Of a stretch of DNA of 64,000 nt, positions 22,152 to 33,410 are shown one piece after another; within the stretch, counting starts at the first letter, position 1, and every line of letters begins with the position of its first letter. The notes under the pieces are model-generated. The model saw only the letters and a program-made list of their open reading frames with translations, ran no database searches and was not told the DNA's origin. The stretch comes from Molossus alvarezi (Eukaryota > Chordata > Mammalia > Chiroptera > Molossidae): NCBI GenBank assembly GCA_037176705.1, contig CM073886.1, positions 21,065,501 through 21,129,500 of the forward strand, read 5' to 3'. A program made the translations under genes and the position numbers.

Positions 22152-22934
22152 CTGAGGTCATGCCGGAGAACTGGTCATTTGCTCTTTCTATCTGTGAATA
22201 GAGAGAAGAAAGCACAGATGTGTTTTGGCCTTGCTATACAACTATGCCATGGCTGGGGTCTGCAGGAGGGCCTGGGGCTCAGAGTGCAGCTGGTGGTATC
22301 AGTAAAAGGCTCCCCTCTGCTTATTTCTCTGTGGCTAATCCTGGCAGCAGAATGAACAGGAGACACCCTGGTAGATGGAGCGGAGGTGATGCCAGTGGAG
22401 AGAAGTACCCAGAGAAACGTTCCATGGAAGAGAATCGGAGTCCCCTTGTCCCAAGCAAACACCATGGAATCACAGGACCTTGGAGCTGGAGGAGATATGA
22501 GGCACAGTGGCAAAGTTCTACACATCAGCCTGGAATGTTTATGAGGCCCCTGTTGTTTGCTAGACCTATTGCTTTCCTGCTCTGGAGAGCCCATACTTAC
22601 ACAGCCCTCCTAGTATCCCTGGGCCACCTCTATAGGATCCCTGAAGGATGGTCCTCTTTCCTGAACTTGATCACTTTCAGTGATGGGGCACTCACTGCCT
22701 CACCTGGGTCAGAGGAGCCAAGATCATGCTCTCCTGCTTAAATATCACCACGTGCAGAAATGGTGCCTGCATTCCAGTGAGGAGCATAAGGGAAGCGTGC
22801 ATCTTTTCCACATACCTTTCCTCAATGCCAGTTCCCGTTAGGGGTGAGTATGCAGATGGCAGGGTTTGGATCTATTTCCTTTGGCTGTTTTTTTTTTTAT
22901 TTCATCAGAAGTTTCTGAAACAGTCTTTTAATTT
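22152..22934. other. Unique spacer
   Basis: No confident repeat. A 173-codon open frame (22220-22741, plus) and a 139-codon one on the opposite strand overlap each other and match no family I know. Confidence 0.35.
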
Positions 22935-23265
22935 TGCTGGTGTACTTGATTATTATCCTTCGGGTTCTCTTCTCACTACTCCAATCAGGCTTCTGCCACT
23001 CCACAGAGACCACACCTGTCAAGGCCACTGGTGGCCTCCAACTCGCCACATTCAGTGATCAGCGTTGCTATTATTATTGTTTTTATATCAACAGCATTCA
23101 AAGCAGTGGATCAATCCCATCTTTTTAGAACACCTTTTCCTCTCGGCTTCAGTGTCCTCTCAGTCTCTTGGTTTTCATCTTAATCATCGACAGGTACTTC
23201 ACGGTTTCCTTTTCTTACACCTCCTCCTCTGATTTTTTGCTATCTTCTGGCTCAGACCTGGGCCA
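22935..23265 (+). repeat. L2/CR1-type LINE internal fragment (probable)
   Basis: The text ccaatcaggcttctgccactccacagagaccacacctgtcaaggccactggtggcctcc and the following lines resemble the conserved part of L2 near its reverse-transcriptase end. No frame is open. Confidence 0.55.
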
Positions 23266-23472
23266 GCCATTTCTCCATTGATCCTTGGTTTCTCCTGGTT
23301 GGGAATGGTGCTTAGAGACTAGAGTCTGGATGCTAGGGGTGCTCATTGTTCCTGGGCTGAACATTGTATCTAGTCCTTTTATTGGTTAGAGCCAGTGACT
23401 TTTATTTTGAAGATATAATATGCCTCGAGTTTATATGGAGACTTCCAATTCAGACTCAGGACTAATTAGTTT

Positions 23473-23714
23473 AATTTTAATTTTTTTTTTTTATCCTCAC
23501 CTGAGGACATTTTGTTTGCATTTATCTTCAGATAGAGTGGGAGGGAGAGAGAGAGGAAGAGAGAGAGAGAAACATCGATGTGTCTCACAGTGAGTGGTTG
23601 CCACCCACAGGACAAACTGCAACCGCCATACGTGTATGTCCTTAGCGGGAACCAAACCCGGGACAATCTGGTCTGCAGACCAACGTTCTAACCACTGAGC
23701 CAAACCGGCCAGGG
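23473..23714 (-). mobile_element. Ves SINE
   Basis: Reverse Ves with a short inner deletion (ccacccacaggacaaactgc). Left duplication ggactaattagttt at 23459-23472, right ggactagttagttt at 23717-23730. Confidence 0.94.
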
Positions 23715-23730
23715 TAGGACTAGTTAGTTT

Positions 23731-23981
23731 TTTTTTTTTTTTATCCTCACCCGAGGACATTTTTCCATTTTTTGCACAGACAGAGAGGGAGGGAGAGAGA
23801 GGAAGAGAGAGAGAGGGAAACATCGATGTGAAAGGGACACATCGAGTGGCTGCCACCCGCACGACCAACCAGGGCCGGGGACAAACTGCAACCGAGGTAC
23901 ATGCCCTTAGCGGGAACCGAACCCGGGTGTCTCCGGACCGCAGGCCGACGCTCTAACCGCTGAGCCAAACCGGCCAGGGCT
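23731..23981 (-). mobile_element. Ves SINE (young-looking)
   Basis: Complete reverse Ves, nearly identical to 61438-61694. Uses the duplication ggactagttagttt at 23717-23730 and 23982-23995, so it inserted next to the preceding Ves at the same target. Confidence 0.96.
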
Positions 23982-23995
23982 GGACTAGTTAGTTT

Positions 23996-24649
23996 TTACA
24001 CAACCTCTTCACTCTCATGTTGGTGTCTTCTTTCTTCCATACCCAAATTACTGATCCCCAAAGAAACCAACATAATGCTTCATTTGCTTTATCCCATAAC
24101 ACATGGAGAATGGTTTCAGGAAAACAATAGCAACACTACCATTAATGATTTGATCATGAAAACAGTTTAAGATTTTTTTTGTGTGTGTTTTTAAAAATTT
24201 ATTTAATAGCTTTAATACAATTCCAACATTAAAAATTACTGATATTTTTGAGCCGTACCAAATGTTTGAGAGTTGATCTGGTCACACCAAAATGTTAATA
24301 GTCCTTATACCAAAATTCTGGAGTGAGGAGAATCTTCTGCATCTTGGGCTCCAACAGAGGGAGGGTGGACTGGACTGGAGCTGTGCAAGGAGAGTGGGGG
24401 GTGCGGCACTGTGGAGACAGCTGGGAAAGAGGCGTCAGGAGCTCTGTGCTGAGTCACTCCCCCTCGAGACTGTAGCCATGTTCCTCAAGAAGTCCCTTCC
24501 AGAGTGGCTTTAGCCTGGGAGAGAGCTCTTTTATTTGTTCTTGATGTATATCTGACTAGGCCTTTTTTGACCAATGATCTAAAGTACTTCTCCAGTCATT
24601 CTTTATCAACTCATCCTATTTATTTATTTATTTTTAGCACTGAATTTTT
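23996..24649. other. Unique AT-rich spacer
   Basis: No recognised repeat or gene. Confidence 0.4.
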
Positions 24650-24790
24650 GCTAAAATTGATTGCTTAATTGACTTCATAAGCTCCTTGAGATCAGAATCT
24701 TTCCCTGCCTTTTCATCCCTGGATCCCCAGTGCCTGGCATATAATAGGTGCTCAATGCATAGGGTTCAATGGGTTGATGAATAAAGAGCA
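24650..24790 (+). repeat. L2 3' end (probable)
   Basis: cataagctccttgagatcagaatctttccctgcc, then ccccagtgcctggcatataataggtgctcaat: the usual 3' terminal text of L2. Confidence 0.65.
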
Positions 24791-24836
24791 AATATTTTGC
24801 TTGGGAAATGTTCCTCATTCTCCTTCTCAAACTCCC

Positions 24837-24851
24837 TCAGTAGAGGGCGCT
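24837..24851 (+). promoter_or_regulatory. CTCF-like motif
   Basis: tcagtagagggcgct fits the CTCF core CCASYAGRKGGCRS at 13 of 14 positions on the plus strand. Motif match only. Confidence 0.4.
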
Positions 24852-25087
24852 CCTTGAATGCAGGTCCATCATTTATTCACCTTTGTAACTGCAGTACCTC
24901 ATTGCCTGGAACTTCACAGATGCTCATAGGGGCAAATCTTGGTTTTGTGGATCTTGGAGCTTTTACAATGTTGGGGGTCTTCTTTAAGTCAAAGAACACA
25001 GAATTACAAATACCAAATTAGGTAGAAGGCCTTGGATGGGACCCATCTAAGAGAGGACCCCTAAAGCTAGAGACTTCTTAGTTTCAG

Positions 25088-25337
25088 CCCTGGCCAGTTT
25101 GGCTCAGCGGTTAGTATGGCCCAGGGATCAAAGTCTCGAGTTCCATTGGGGCCAAGGGCACGTACCTCAGTTACGGTTCGTTCCCGGCCCCGGTCGGGGT
25201 CGTGCCGGAGGCAACCAGTCCATGTGTCCCTCTCACATCAATGTTTTTCTCTCTCTCCCTCTCTCTCCCCACCTCCCACTTTGTCTGAAGATATTTGAGA
25301 AAATATCCTAGGGAGAGGATTTAAAAAAAAAAAAAAA
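25088..25337 (+). mobile_element. Ves SINE
   Basis: Forward Ves ending cctagggagaggattt and an A-run. Exact 17-bp duplication agacttcttagtttcag at 25071-25087 and 25338-25354. Confidence 0.95.
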
Positions 25338-25354
25338 AGACTTCTTAGTTTCAG

Positions 25355-25784
25355 GGAAAGCCCATCTCTAGGGCTCATTAAATGTCCATTGAATGAGTGG
25401 ATGAGTCAGAGGCAGATTTTAAATCCCTGATTTTACTGGTTTCAGTTTCAGTGGGTAGACAAACAAAGGAAGAACAGAATGACCTGCCCCATTTTATTCT
25501 TGTACATGATTAGGATTAAAAAAAAATTTCCAACTTTAGGCAGGTTCAGCCTCAGGTTTGTGCCAACAGGAAAGAAAAGAATCAGGTATTATGGCGTTTC
25601 ACCGAGGCCACTCGATCGGGCAGCTGCTGTGTGGGCTTGCTGCTCTCCATTCCCCTGTCTTTTGCTAACAGCACAGCCATTTCCTGTTGGAGAATCGTCT
25701 TGTGCCTCCCAGTGAGGGGTGTGCACCCAAGGCCTGTCAATTTAACACGTAGCAGCCCCCAGCTCCAGTAAATGGATTAACAGT
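25355..25784. other. Unique spacer
   Basis: No recognised repeat or gene. Confidence 0.4.
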
Positions 25785-25995
25785 CACTTCCATATCCTGT
25801 GTGCTAGTCACTAGTCTAAGCATTTTACAAACGTGTATTCATTTTATCTTCACCACAAGCCTCTGAGGGAAGTAGAATTACTTTTCCTACTTTACAGCCG
25901 GAAAAGGCACAGAGGGTTTAAAGCTATTGTCCAAGGTCCCCAGCAGGCAGGTGATGGAACAGGGATTCAAACCTAGGTGGTCTGGCGCTTGACCA
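25785..25995 (-). repeat. MIR SINE
   Basis: Reverse MIR: gtgtgctagtcactagtctaagcattttac, ggaaaaggcacagagggtttaaagc, ggattcaaacctaggtggtctggc. Confidence 0.85.
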
Positions 25996-26236
25996 CCTCA
26001 TTGGGTTGCATCTCAATGAGTTCAGGTAAGAGAGAAGATGGCCAAGCCCGTCCCAAGAGTCTTAATCCCAAGACTCGGAACATAGGGGAGGATTTCTCTT
26101 TTCATAGAAAGAGCCAGCACTTCACATGATGAAAGCCGGACACTTCCATGGCCACCGTGTAGAGATGGAGAAGGTTATTGCCACCTGGAGGAGGCCATGA
26201 TGATGCTGTTGGCACCCCATCTCAGCCCATGTATAT

Positions 26237-26450
26237 ATTTCATTTTCCTTGATTGATTTTGCAGAGAGAGGAAGTGAGGGGGAGAGAGAAATAGAAACAT
26301 TGATGAGAGAACACAGTGATTAGCCGCCTCTGGCATGCCCCCCCTACTGGGGAACAGACCCACACCTGGGCATGTGTCCTGACCAGGAACTGAACCAGTG
26401 ACCTCTGGGTACATGGGTCGACGCTCAACCACTGAGCCTCACTGGTCAGA
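26237..26450 (-). mobile_element. Ves SINE
   Basis: Reverse Ves ending gagcctcactggtcaga. Flanks ctcagcccatgtata (26221) and ctcagcccatgcata (26451) are the duplication. Confidence 0.93.
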
Positions 26451-26629
26451 CTCAGCCCATGCATAAAGATCTACCTCTGGGCTTCTCACACACATGAACC
26501 AAGATGTTCCCTTTATTGCTTAAGTTGGGCTTTCTATTTTTTTGTGTCTGACCTCAAGACTTTTCACAGAAGGACTGGAGGAAGAATTCCCTTTGGGGTC
26601 CTGGAAAGGAATGATGTCCCCAGGCTCTG

Positions 26630-26760
26630 CGATACCGCAGCTGGCGTATGGAGAGCATGGACAGTGGAGGCTGATGGCATGGGTTTGATTCCCAGCTGGG
26701 TGGCCCTGGGCAAGTCCCTTAAGCCCTCTGAATCCCTAGGAAATGGAGAAAAAATTGTCT
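26630..26760 (+). repeat. MIR SINE fragment
   Basis: gatggcatgggtttgattcccagctgggtggccctgggcaagtcccttaagccc: MIR head and core. Confidence 0.7.
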
Positions 26761-26879
26761 TTTTGGGTGGTGGCATGGCTTTAATGAGAACTCAGGCAAG
26801 AGCTCCTGGGACGTGCTTCACCCACGAGTCCTCTCGTCCTCTCCGTCCTCTCGCCTCTGTCTTTACTGGTTCTAGGAAT

Positions 26880-27325
26880 CAGCCAGGGTCTTCCAGAGAA
26901 ATAGAACCAATAGTGTGCATGTGTAAACATTTTTATTTATATGTAGTTAAATAGATATGTGTAAATATATTTATATGTAAATGTATTTAAATATATATAT
27001 TTAAATTTCTTTAAGGAATTGGCTCACACAATGGTGGGGGCTGGGAAGTCCAAAATCTGTAGGACCAGCCAACAGGCTGGAAACTCAGGCAGAGTTTTTG
27101 TGTTGCAGTCTTGAGGCAGAATTCCTTCTCCAAGGAGCCTCAGTTTTGCCCTATGTCCTTCAACCGGTTAGATGAGGTGCAGCTGCATTAGGGAGGGAAC
27201 TGATTGTCGCTGCTAGTCAGGTCTGCACAGTACCTCCCCAGCAACACCCAGACTCGTGTTTGACCAAGACAACACCAGGGCCCGACCAGGAGGACATGAA
27301 ATTAACGATTACATTTGCAGAGGCA
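26880..27325 (-). mobile_element. ERVL/MaLR-class solo LTR (minus)
   Basis: Begins with the antisense of the family terminus (agggtcttccagagaaatagaaccaatag), runs through an AT-rich tract, and ends gaggacatgaaattaacgattaca, the antisense of the 5' terminus seen at 6355. Apparently full-length. Confidence 0.75.
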
Positions 27326-27329
27326 GTTT

Positions 27330-27865
27330 CTGTGGGCCTCGTTCTCCCCATCTGTTAATTGGAGAACAGGCCTTGCCTTGACCTTCAAGCTTCTCTTCTG
27401 TAGATGGGAATAATGGACAGGAGGGTGCGGAGGGGCGAGGGAGGGGGAGCTCGGGAGCAGGATGAAGATTCTGAACAGAGAGTCCTCACTGTCACGAGAC
27501 TGAAGATCCTGCAAGTGGAGGCCCCTTGTTCCCGGAACCCCTGAGTCATCTCAGGGGAGGAGAATGTAAGTAACATCAGAGCTTGAAGGTGGCTGTTGGC
27601 ATGTACCGGAGCTATTTATATGACTTCCCAGCTCTTCCACAAAGATGCTTTCAGCCCCAGAAGGGAGAAAATACAGCCCTCCTGGGTAGAAGCTCTGAGC
27701 ACATAGACAGGCATACTCTCTTATAATCCCACAGAGAGGCCCCCTTGTCTGCCTTGGAGGCCCATGCTGGAGGGAGAGGGAGTCAGGAGGGAAGGCGGAT
27801 GATGGGGAAGGTGACACAGAGGACAACCTATTTTGTGGGAAAGAACACACACACACAGTCACACA
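27330..27865. other. Unique spacer with MIR-like trace
   Basis: The start (gcagtttctgtgggcctcgttctccccatctgttaattgg) looks MIR-derived. The rest is unrecognised. Confidence 0.35.
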
Positions 27866-27869
27866 GGTT

Positions 27870-28050
27870 TGCAAAGTGAAAAGCAGGGCTTACATCCTGG
27901 TTCTGATATTTCCTCACTGTTCTGGCTTGGGCGGGCAAGTCAAGGGACTTCTCTGACCCTCAGTCTTTTTATCTGTGAATGAGGAGTCATGGTAAAATAA
28001 CACCTTGTGTGCAGGGATGTGGTTAGGATGACACCAGATAAAACATGTGC
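27870..28050 (+). repeat. MIR SINE
   Basis: gcagggcttacatcctggttctgatatttcctcac, caagtcaagggacttctctgaccctcagtctttttatctgtgaatg. Confidence 0.8.
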
Positions 28051-28054
28051 AGGG

Positions 28055-28635
28055 CCCATTATTTCTTGCTGTCTCTGCATGGCCTGGTCTACCAAGCTCC
28101 TGGATTTGGTCATGCTCAATGCAAGTCTCTTAGGTCCCGCCCAGTGCTGCGGCCACTGGCCACTCTGAGGTCAAGTTCAGCTCTCAGTCATCCTGGGTCT
28201 TGGTGTTTATGTTTATTTTTAGCAGGGAAATGTTAGGTAAGGAAGGGAAGAACTATTAACGAACACACATATTATTCAATAATGGAAGATACTAGGCAGC
28301 TGCCCTAATTGTATTATAAGCCTGTCACTTGAAGTTTATACCGTGATTAAAACTCAATGTTTAAAGTATTTTTAAGTGGGAACTCAGGTTTTCAAGTACA
28401 GGGGGAAAAAAAAGAGAACAATTGCCAAAAGTGGTAAAGTTAACATCCCTTCATTCTTGGCTTTCTAAGAGCTTTCTGATTATTTCTCCTTCCTGGTTCA
28501 TCCCGGCAACTGAGGCTGGAGGAATGAGGTAATTTGTACCCGCGATGAAACGCTTCCACAGAATCATTCTTGGTATTTGAGTGTGAGTGTTTTGAATGGT
28601 TTGGAGGTCACAGAGTGTGCTTACCTTCATCCCTT
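28055..28635. other. Unique spacer, clean of repeats
   Basis: No recognised repeat or gene. The AT-rich interval about 28230-28450 looks unlike any repeat class and is a candidate for conserved non-coding sequence (inference). Confidence 0.35.
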
Positions 28636-28639
28636 CTTA

Positions 28640-28790
28640 GTTACTTAGTAGTAACCTTAGTAACCCTGAGAGGCAGGCATGATAATGCCTTTTTTGCAAT
28701 GGTGTCACTGAGGCTCAGAGAGGTGGTGTGACTTGTCCCAAGGGCAGAGCTGGTGCAGGGAGTTGTCCTAACCGTAACTCTAACCTGCCT
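28640..28790 (-). repeat. MIR SINE
   Basis: Reverse MIR: cctgagaggcaggcatgataatgcc, ggtgtcactgaggctcagagaggtggtgtgacttgtccc. Confidence 0.85.
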
Positions 28791-28892
28791 GCTGAAGACC
28801 ACATTAGGCGAGAACAGAGCAGAGCATTTGAGATACCTGCTTTGTGAAGGGCCAGGCCATGGAAATTACACCTTCTAATGGCTTAAAAAATT

Positions 28893-29103
28893 TTTTTTCC
28901 CCCTTTACTGATTTTAAAGGGAGAGGAAGGAAGAGGGAGAGAGAGATAGAAACATTGATGAGAGAGAACATCGATTGGCCGCCTCCTGCATGCCCCCAAC
29001 TGGGAATTTAGCCCACAACCCTGGCATGTGCCCTGACTGGGAATTGAACCGGCGACCTCTTGGTGCCTGGGTTGACGCTCAACCACTGAGCCACACTGGC
29101 CGG
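28893..29103 (-). mobile_element. Ves SINE
   Basis: Reverse Ves: tttactgattttaaagggagaggaaggaagagg to gagccacactggccgg. ctaatggctt and ctactggctt flank it. Confidence 0.93.
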
Positions 29104-29109
29104 ACTCTA

Positions 29110-29485
29110 CTGGCTTTTCTAATGGCCCTAGGGCACAGTGTGATGTGTTGAGATCCGGACTGCAGCCCACAGACCAGTCACAAATTAGTTTTGAGCCCCG
29201 ATTCTACCCCATCCTGTTCCTCCCTCTCTGAGCCTGTTTTCATTTGTGCAGAACAACCAGGTTTCCAAAGGGTCAACGCCCCATAAATGGGACCTGAGAT
29301 GCTTGTACTTGGTAAATATTTATGCATTTATGTTTACAGTTACCTTCTTTTTTTATGGCTAATCGTTTTGGTTTTCCAGTTAGGAGAGTGATGTACAATT
29401 TTACTTTACAATAAATCCATTTAAGCTTTTTAGGATTGTGTAGATATAAAAGTATTTAAACAGATAATGGAGATGGTAGCAGATA
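29110..29485. other. Unique spacer
   Basis: No recognised repeat or gene, apart from MIR-like words near 29225. Confidence 0.35.
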
Positions 29486-29489
29486 TGAT

Positions 29490-29725
29490 AACAACAATAA
29501 CTGCAAAGGTTTATCAAGTGCTTATGATGGACGAGGTATGACTCTAGGCACTTTCTGTTTAACTCATTTACTCCTCCAACCATTGGGGTTGGTTACTCTT
29601 TGCCCCATTGTGGGGCAAACAGAGGGACAGAGATTTGACTGTTCTGCAAGGCTGCATGACCAGGAGGTGGTGGAGCTGCAATTTGAACCCAGACCCCTGC
29701 AGGGTCTGTACTCCTAAGTGACTTT
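29490..29725 (-). repeat. MIR SINE
   Basis: Reverse MIR: tttatcaagtgcttatgatggacgagg, gggcaaacagagggacagagatttgac, gcaatttgaacccagacccctgcagg. Confidence 0.85.
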
Positions 29726-30194
29726 GAAGGTGGGGTAGGAATGAGCGGTGTTCGGGGAACACTGGCCGGAGTTGTGTCTGGGGTGACCAGCTTGCTCCAG
29801 TTTGCTGGGACTTCCTTGGTGTTGAACCTGGAAGTCCTGCGTCCTGGGAAACCCTTTGTCACGCTGGTTATGCCCCTGTCGTTTCCAAGCTCCCCGAGGT
29901 CGCATCACTGTATATGTCAGTGACACAAGCCAAGCGTACATCACCCACCAAAACATGCCACGTGTGCATGGATTGCGAGGAGTAAGCACACACCTCTCCT
30001 AAGTGTGTAGGGAACATGTGGAAACCCTTGTTGCTGCTGTGTGTGGGCCCGACATGGACACTCGCTTGACCGGTATAACAACAGGGTGAACATAGGCCAC
30101 ATTTCCATCCACCACCGAGTAACAAGCATCACATTGGGATGTAGGGAAACACTCAATCTTGGCACCCTGGCATGTATCATGCAGAAGAAAGAGT
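29726..30194. other. Unique spacer
   Basis: No recognised repeat or gene. Overlapping 90-100 codon frames on the minus strand have no family resemblance. Confidence 0.4.
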
Positions 30195-30195
30195 C

Positions 30196-30396
30196 CTTGC
30201 CCAGGCCATTGTGTCTCAGTTGGTTGGGTGTTATCCCATGCACTGAATGATTGCTGGTTCGATTCCCTGGTCAGGGCACATGCCCCAGTTGCAAGCTGGG
30301 TCCCCAACAGGGGGCGTGCAGGAGGCAGCCGATCGATGTAACACTCTCACATGGATGTTTCTCTCTTCTCCCTTCCTCTTTCTCTAAAATCAATAA

Positions 30397-30397
<1 letters not shown>
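30196..30397 (+). mobile_element. Ves SINE
   Basis: Forward Ves: tgcccaggccattgtgtctcagttgg, B box ggttcgattccctggtcagggcac, tail ctctaaaatcaataaa, running directly into (CTT)n. Confidence 0.92.
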
Positions 30398-30427
<30 letters not shown>

Positions 30428-30456
30428 CTTCTTCTTCTTCTTCTTCTTCTTCTTCA
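30398..30456 (+). repeat. (CTT)n microsatellite at a SINE tail
   Basis: About 19 perfect ctt units start at the end of the Ves tail, where an A-rich end would be expected. Confidence 0.96.
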
Positions 30457-30489
30457 GAGTTCTCATTGGCACATCTGAAATAATAGAGA

Positions 30490-30519
30490 TGATGATGATG
30501 ATGATGATGATGATGATAG
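30490..30519 (+). repeat. (GAT)n microsatellite
   Basis: About ten gat units, 33 bp downstream of the (CTT)n. Confidence 0.96.
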
Positions 30520-30524
30520 CTGCT

Positions 30525-30740
30525 CTGTTTTAAGCATTCACTCTGTTCCAACATAGCATTAAGCACTATATTATGCACATTAGCTTAATGAACTCACACA
30601 GTCCCTGTGAGTAATACTATTACTATCATCTCCGTTTTACAGACGCGGGGACAGAGACACAGGCTCACACAGCCAGAAGTGATGACGCGGAGACGAACTC
30701 AGGCGGCCGTTCTCCAGGGCAGGTGCTCTTCACCTCGGGA
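30525..30740 (-). repeat. MIR SINE
   Basis: Reverse MIR: ttaagcattcactctgttccaac, tcatctccgttttacagacgcggggacagagacac. Confidence 0.85.
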
Positions 30741-30954
30741 GAAGACACGGCCCCCTGCAGAGATTCGGTGGGTGGAAACGTGCCCATTCTTTTTTGAGAC
30801 TGTGGATTATCCCATAGCAGGGCTGTATCGTAGCCGATTGAACTAGTTTATCCTGATGGATGTACACCTGTTCCTATGTTTTTCTGTTGTCAATAATTCC
30901 ACAACATACATGCATGTGTCTGCATGCGCACTGTTGAGTGTTTCTCTAGGACGG

Positions 30955-31502
30955 TGTGGTGGGCAGGATTTGAAAGGCGCCCCCGAGATTCTAGTCCCCT
31001 GGTTATGCTAATCTAGGTATTTCTGGGAAGGGATGTGGTAGAGGTAATTGAAGTCCCAAGGTAGTTCACTGCAGATATGAAAATGATCCAGGTGGGTGTC
31101 ATCTGATCACACAAGCCCTTTAAATGCAGTTTTCTCTGGCTGGGAGCAGAAGAGGAAGCCAGAAAGATTGGAAGCATATGATGGCACGCTGCTGTTGGCC
31201 TGAAGATGGAGTGTCTGTGTGTAGAGGAATTCAAGTGACCTTTAGAAGCTGAGTGCCTCTCGATTGACAGCCAGCAAGCAATCGGAGGCTTCAGTCCCGG
31301 ACTGCAAAGAACTGAATTCTGCCGGGACCAGAATGCGCATGGAAGAGGATCGATCCTGAGCTCCAGATGAGGACACGGTACTCGACACTGTGATTGCAGT
31401 CTGAGCCGGGACTCCACCCGGGGCTGAACTTCTGCCCTGCGGCACTGTAAGCTAATAAGTGGGAGTTGTTTAATTCACTACATGGCAATAGAAAACGAAT
31501 AC
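30955..31502 (+). mobile_element. MLT1/MaLR-type solo LTR
   Basis: Begins tgtggtgggcaggatttgaaaggcgcccccg. It includes gatccaggtgggtgtcatctgatcac, gctgctgttggcctgaagatggag and gacagccagcaagcaatcgg, and ends aataagtgggagttgtttaattcac ... caatagaaaacgaataca. Near full-length by layout. Confidence 0.78.
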
Positions 31503-31544
31503 AGATGGTTTCTTGAAGACAGAATCAATACTTATCTGCACTTA

Positions 31545-32010
31545 AAATCTGGATTCATTGAGCAAATATGTGTTGCTCATCTGGGCCAGGTCCACTCCCG
31601 GTGTTGGAGACACAGCAGGGAACAATGAAACCCCCAAATCTGTACCCTCTTGAAGTTGAAATTCTACGGGGGTATCTTTTGGAGGGAGGCAGATGATAAA
31701 AGAAATATGTACAACATGTGTATCCAGTGATTTGTGGGTGCTATGAAAAAAGAGAAGGCAGGGAAGAGGGACAGAGTGCATGTGTGAGAAGGACAATGTG
31801 TATGTATGTGTGTGGAAATTAACGTGTGGCTAGGAACACATGTGACGTGTAACTAAGGACTTAGAGGGAATGAGCATTCCAGGCAAAGGACATAGCAAAT
31901 GCAAAGGCCCTGAGGCAGGGACATACCTAATGAGTTGAGGATTTTAGGGCAGAGTGAGGAGGGGCAGAGTAGTAGGAACTGAGGTCAGAAAGGTAGTGGC
32001 ATCCCAGATC
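31545..32010 (+). repeat. Ancient interspersed repeat, family not fixed
   Basis: Phrases such as gagacacagcagggaacaatg and gagcattccaggcaaaggacatagcaaatgcaaaggccctgaggcaggga recur across mammalian genomes. I recognise it as repetitive but cannot name it. Confidence 0.5.
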
Positions 32011-32604
32011 CTGCAAAGCCCCTAAAATGGTTGTGTCAGTTACATTCTACTCCACCAGGTTTGTAGAGCCCCACCCCCCTCCACCCTCCCACTCTGGCCA
32101 ATGCCTGTTAGGATCAAATGCAACATGTTCTGTCTACTGGGTGGATGAATAATGGTGCCTCCTTTTTCTAACTTGCATTTCTGGATCACGGGTGAGGTTG
32201 GAAATCTTTCCTGATCTCAATCGTTCATGTCTACCTCCTCCCCTCCCCTAGGATCACTTCCCCATATGTGCATCTGTGTCTGTTACAAAGAGGAAAGCTT
32301 GATATTTCTGCATGGACCTCATAGGACATGGGGTACACAGAGGCTGCCCCAGGCTATTTATTCCATCGTGTGTGGACACATCTATATACTCTGTAATCTG
32401 TATATTTTCCTCTCCCACTAATGAACCCTGATCAGAATGCAGGGAGTGAAACTGATGTCGTATAGGAATAACCTTGAAACTACTTGGACATATATTTGCA
32501 ACATTTAGCACTTTTTAAAATTAGCAATAGATTACTTGGTAATACAGCCCACGGCTGCTTGCAATACACCATATCTTGGTTGATTATTGCTGGCAGAGCG
32601 TGGA

Positions 32605-32639
<35 letters not shown>

Positions 32640-32915
32640 GAGAGAGAGAGAGCAGGCTTCCATTGCTGTCACCCTCAGAGCCATGAGGTCGTTTTTCGGG
32701 TGCCAGCTATTTCAGCCCACCTCAAGAGCCTGCATCAGGACACTCTGTAGCCTTGGAAGTTGACGATCCAAGAGCCTAGTTCAGGTGTCCTTGGTTTTTT
32801 TCCTTTCCTGCCAGCTGGGTCCCCTTCCCGGGAAGTCTTCCCAGAGGGCTTTCTTGGATTGGGGCCCCAGCAAGGCCTTTGCCAGCTGCTTGGTACCCGG
32901 GGAGCCTGGTCATGG
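32011..32915. other. Unique spacer with a (GT)n tract
   Basis: No gene recognised. (GT)n at about 32608-32637 is followed by (GA)n. Short stretches could be old LINE sequence. Confidence 0.4.
32608..32637 (+). repeat. (GT)n microsatellite
   Basis: About 15 gt units followed by atgagagagagagag. Confidence 0.95.
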
Positions 32916-32919
32916 CCAT

Positions 32920-33185
32920 GTGAAGACAGAAGTAGAGATCAGGGTGATGCTCCTAGGAGCCAAGGAAAAGCAAGAGAGCCAGCAAACCTCCAGAAAGTTA
33001 AGAGCGAGGCACAGGGCAGACGTCTCCACACAGCCCTCAGAAGGAACCGGCCCTGCCGACACCTTGATCTTGCACTTCTGGCCTCCAGAAGAGTGGACAA
33101 TACATTGCAGTTGTTTAAACCACCCAATAGGAGGTCCTTTTTATGGCAGTCCCAGGACATTAATATACAGACAGATGCCAATGGT
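32920..33185 (+). mobile_element. MLT1/MaLR-type LTR, 3' half
   Basis: gccatgtgaagacagaagtagag, aggaaccggccctgccgacaccttgatcttgcacttctggcctccag, and cagttgtttaaaccaccca are the usual 3' half of the LTR. It accounts for much of the 214-codon frame at 32760-33404. Confidence 0.75.
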
Positions 33186-33289
33186 TTGGAAGAGTGGAGT
33201 ATAGAGTTTGGGGTGAGGGCATCTCAAGGACATGAAGAGGTAAGGGTCCTGTTATGTTTAAGACTTCGACTGCCCCGTCATAGGAAGGG

Positions 33290-33410
33290 AAAGCTATGGA
33301 ATGGGGACCTTGGGGTCAGAATCGGGTTTAAAATCTGGCTCTCTTGTGTGATCTTAGGCTGTTTTCTTAAATCCTCTGAGCCTCAGAGCACCTGTATTTC
33401 CTGAAAAGCA
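33290..33410 (+). repeat. MIR fragment
   Basis: aaaatctggctctcttgtgtgatcttaggctgttttcttaaatcctctgagcctcagag. Confidence 0.7.

Noticed and set aside
21789..22215. Tyr/Ile, Leu/Tyr and Arg/Tyr repeat frames of 107-121 codons
   Set aside because: Translation of the (TATATC)n microsatellite in three frames.
22220..22741. 173-codon open frame on plus
   Set aside because: No recognisable domain, no start context or splice pattern, and an overlapping long frame on the opposite strand.
32760..33404. 214-codon open frame on plus
   Set aside because: Much of it is MLT1-type LTR sequence (the segment around NRPCRHLDLALLASRR is a known LTR translation). No real start or domain.
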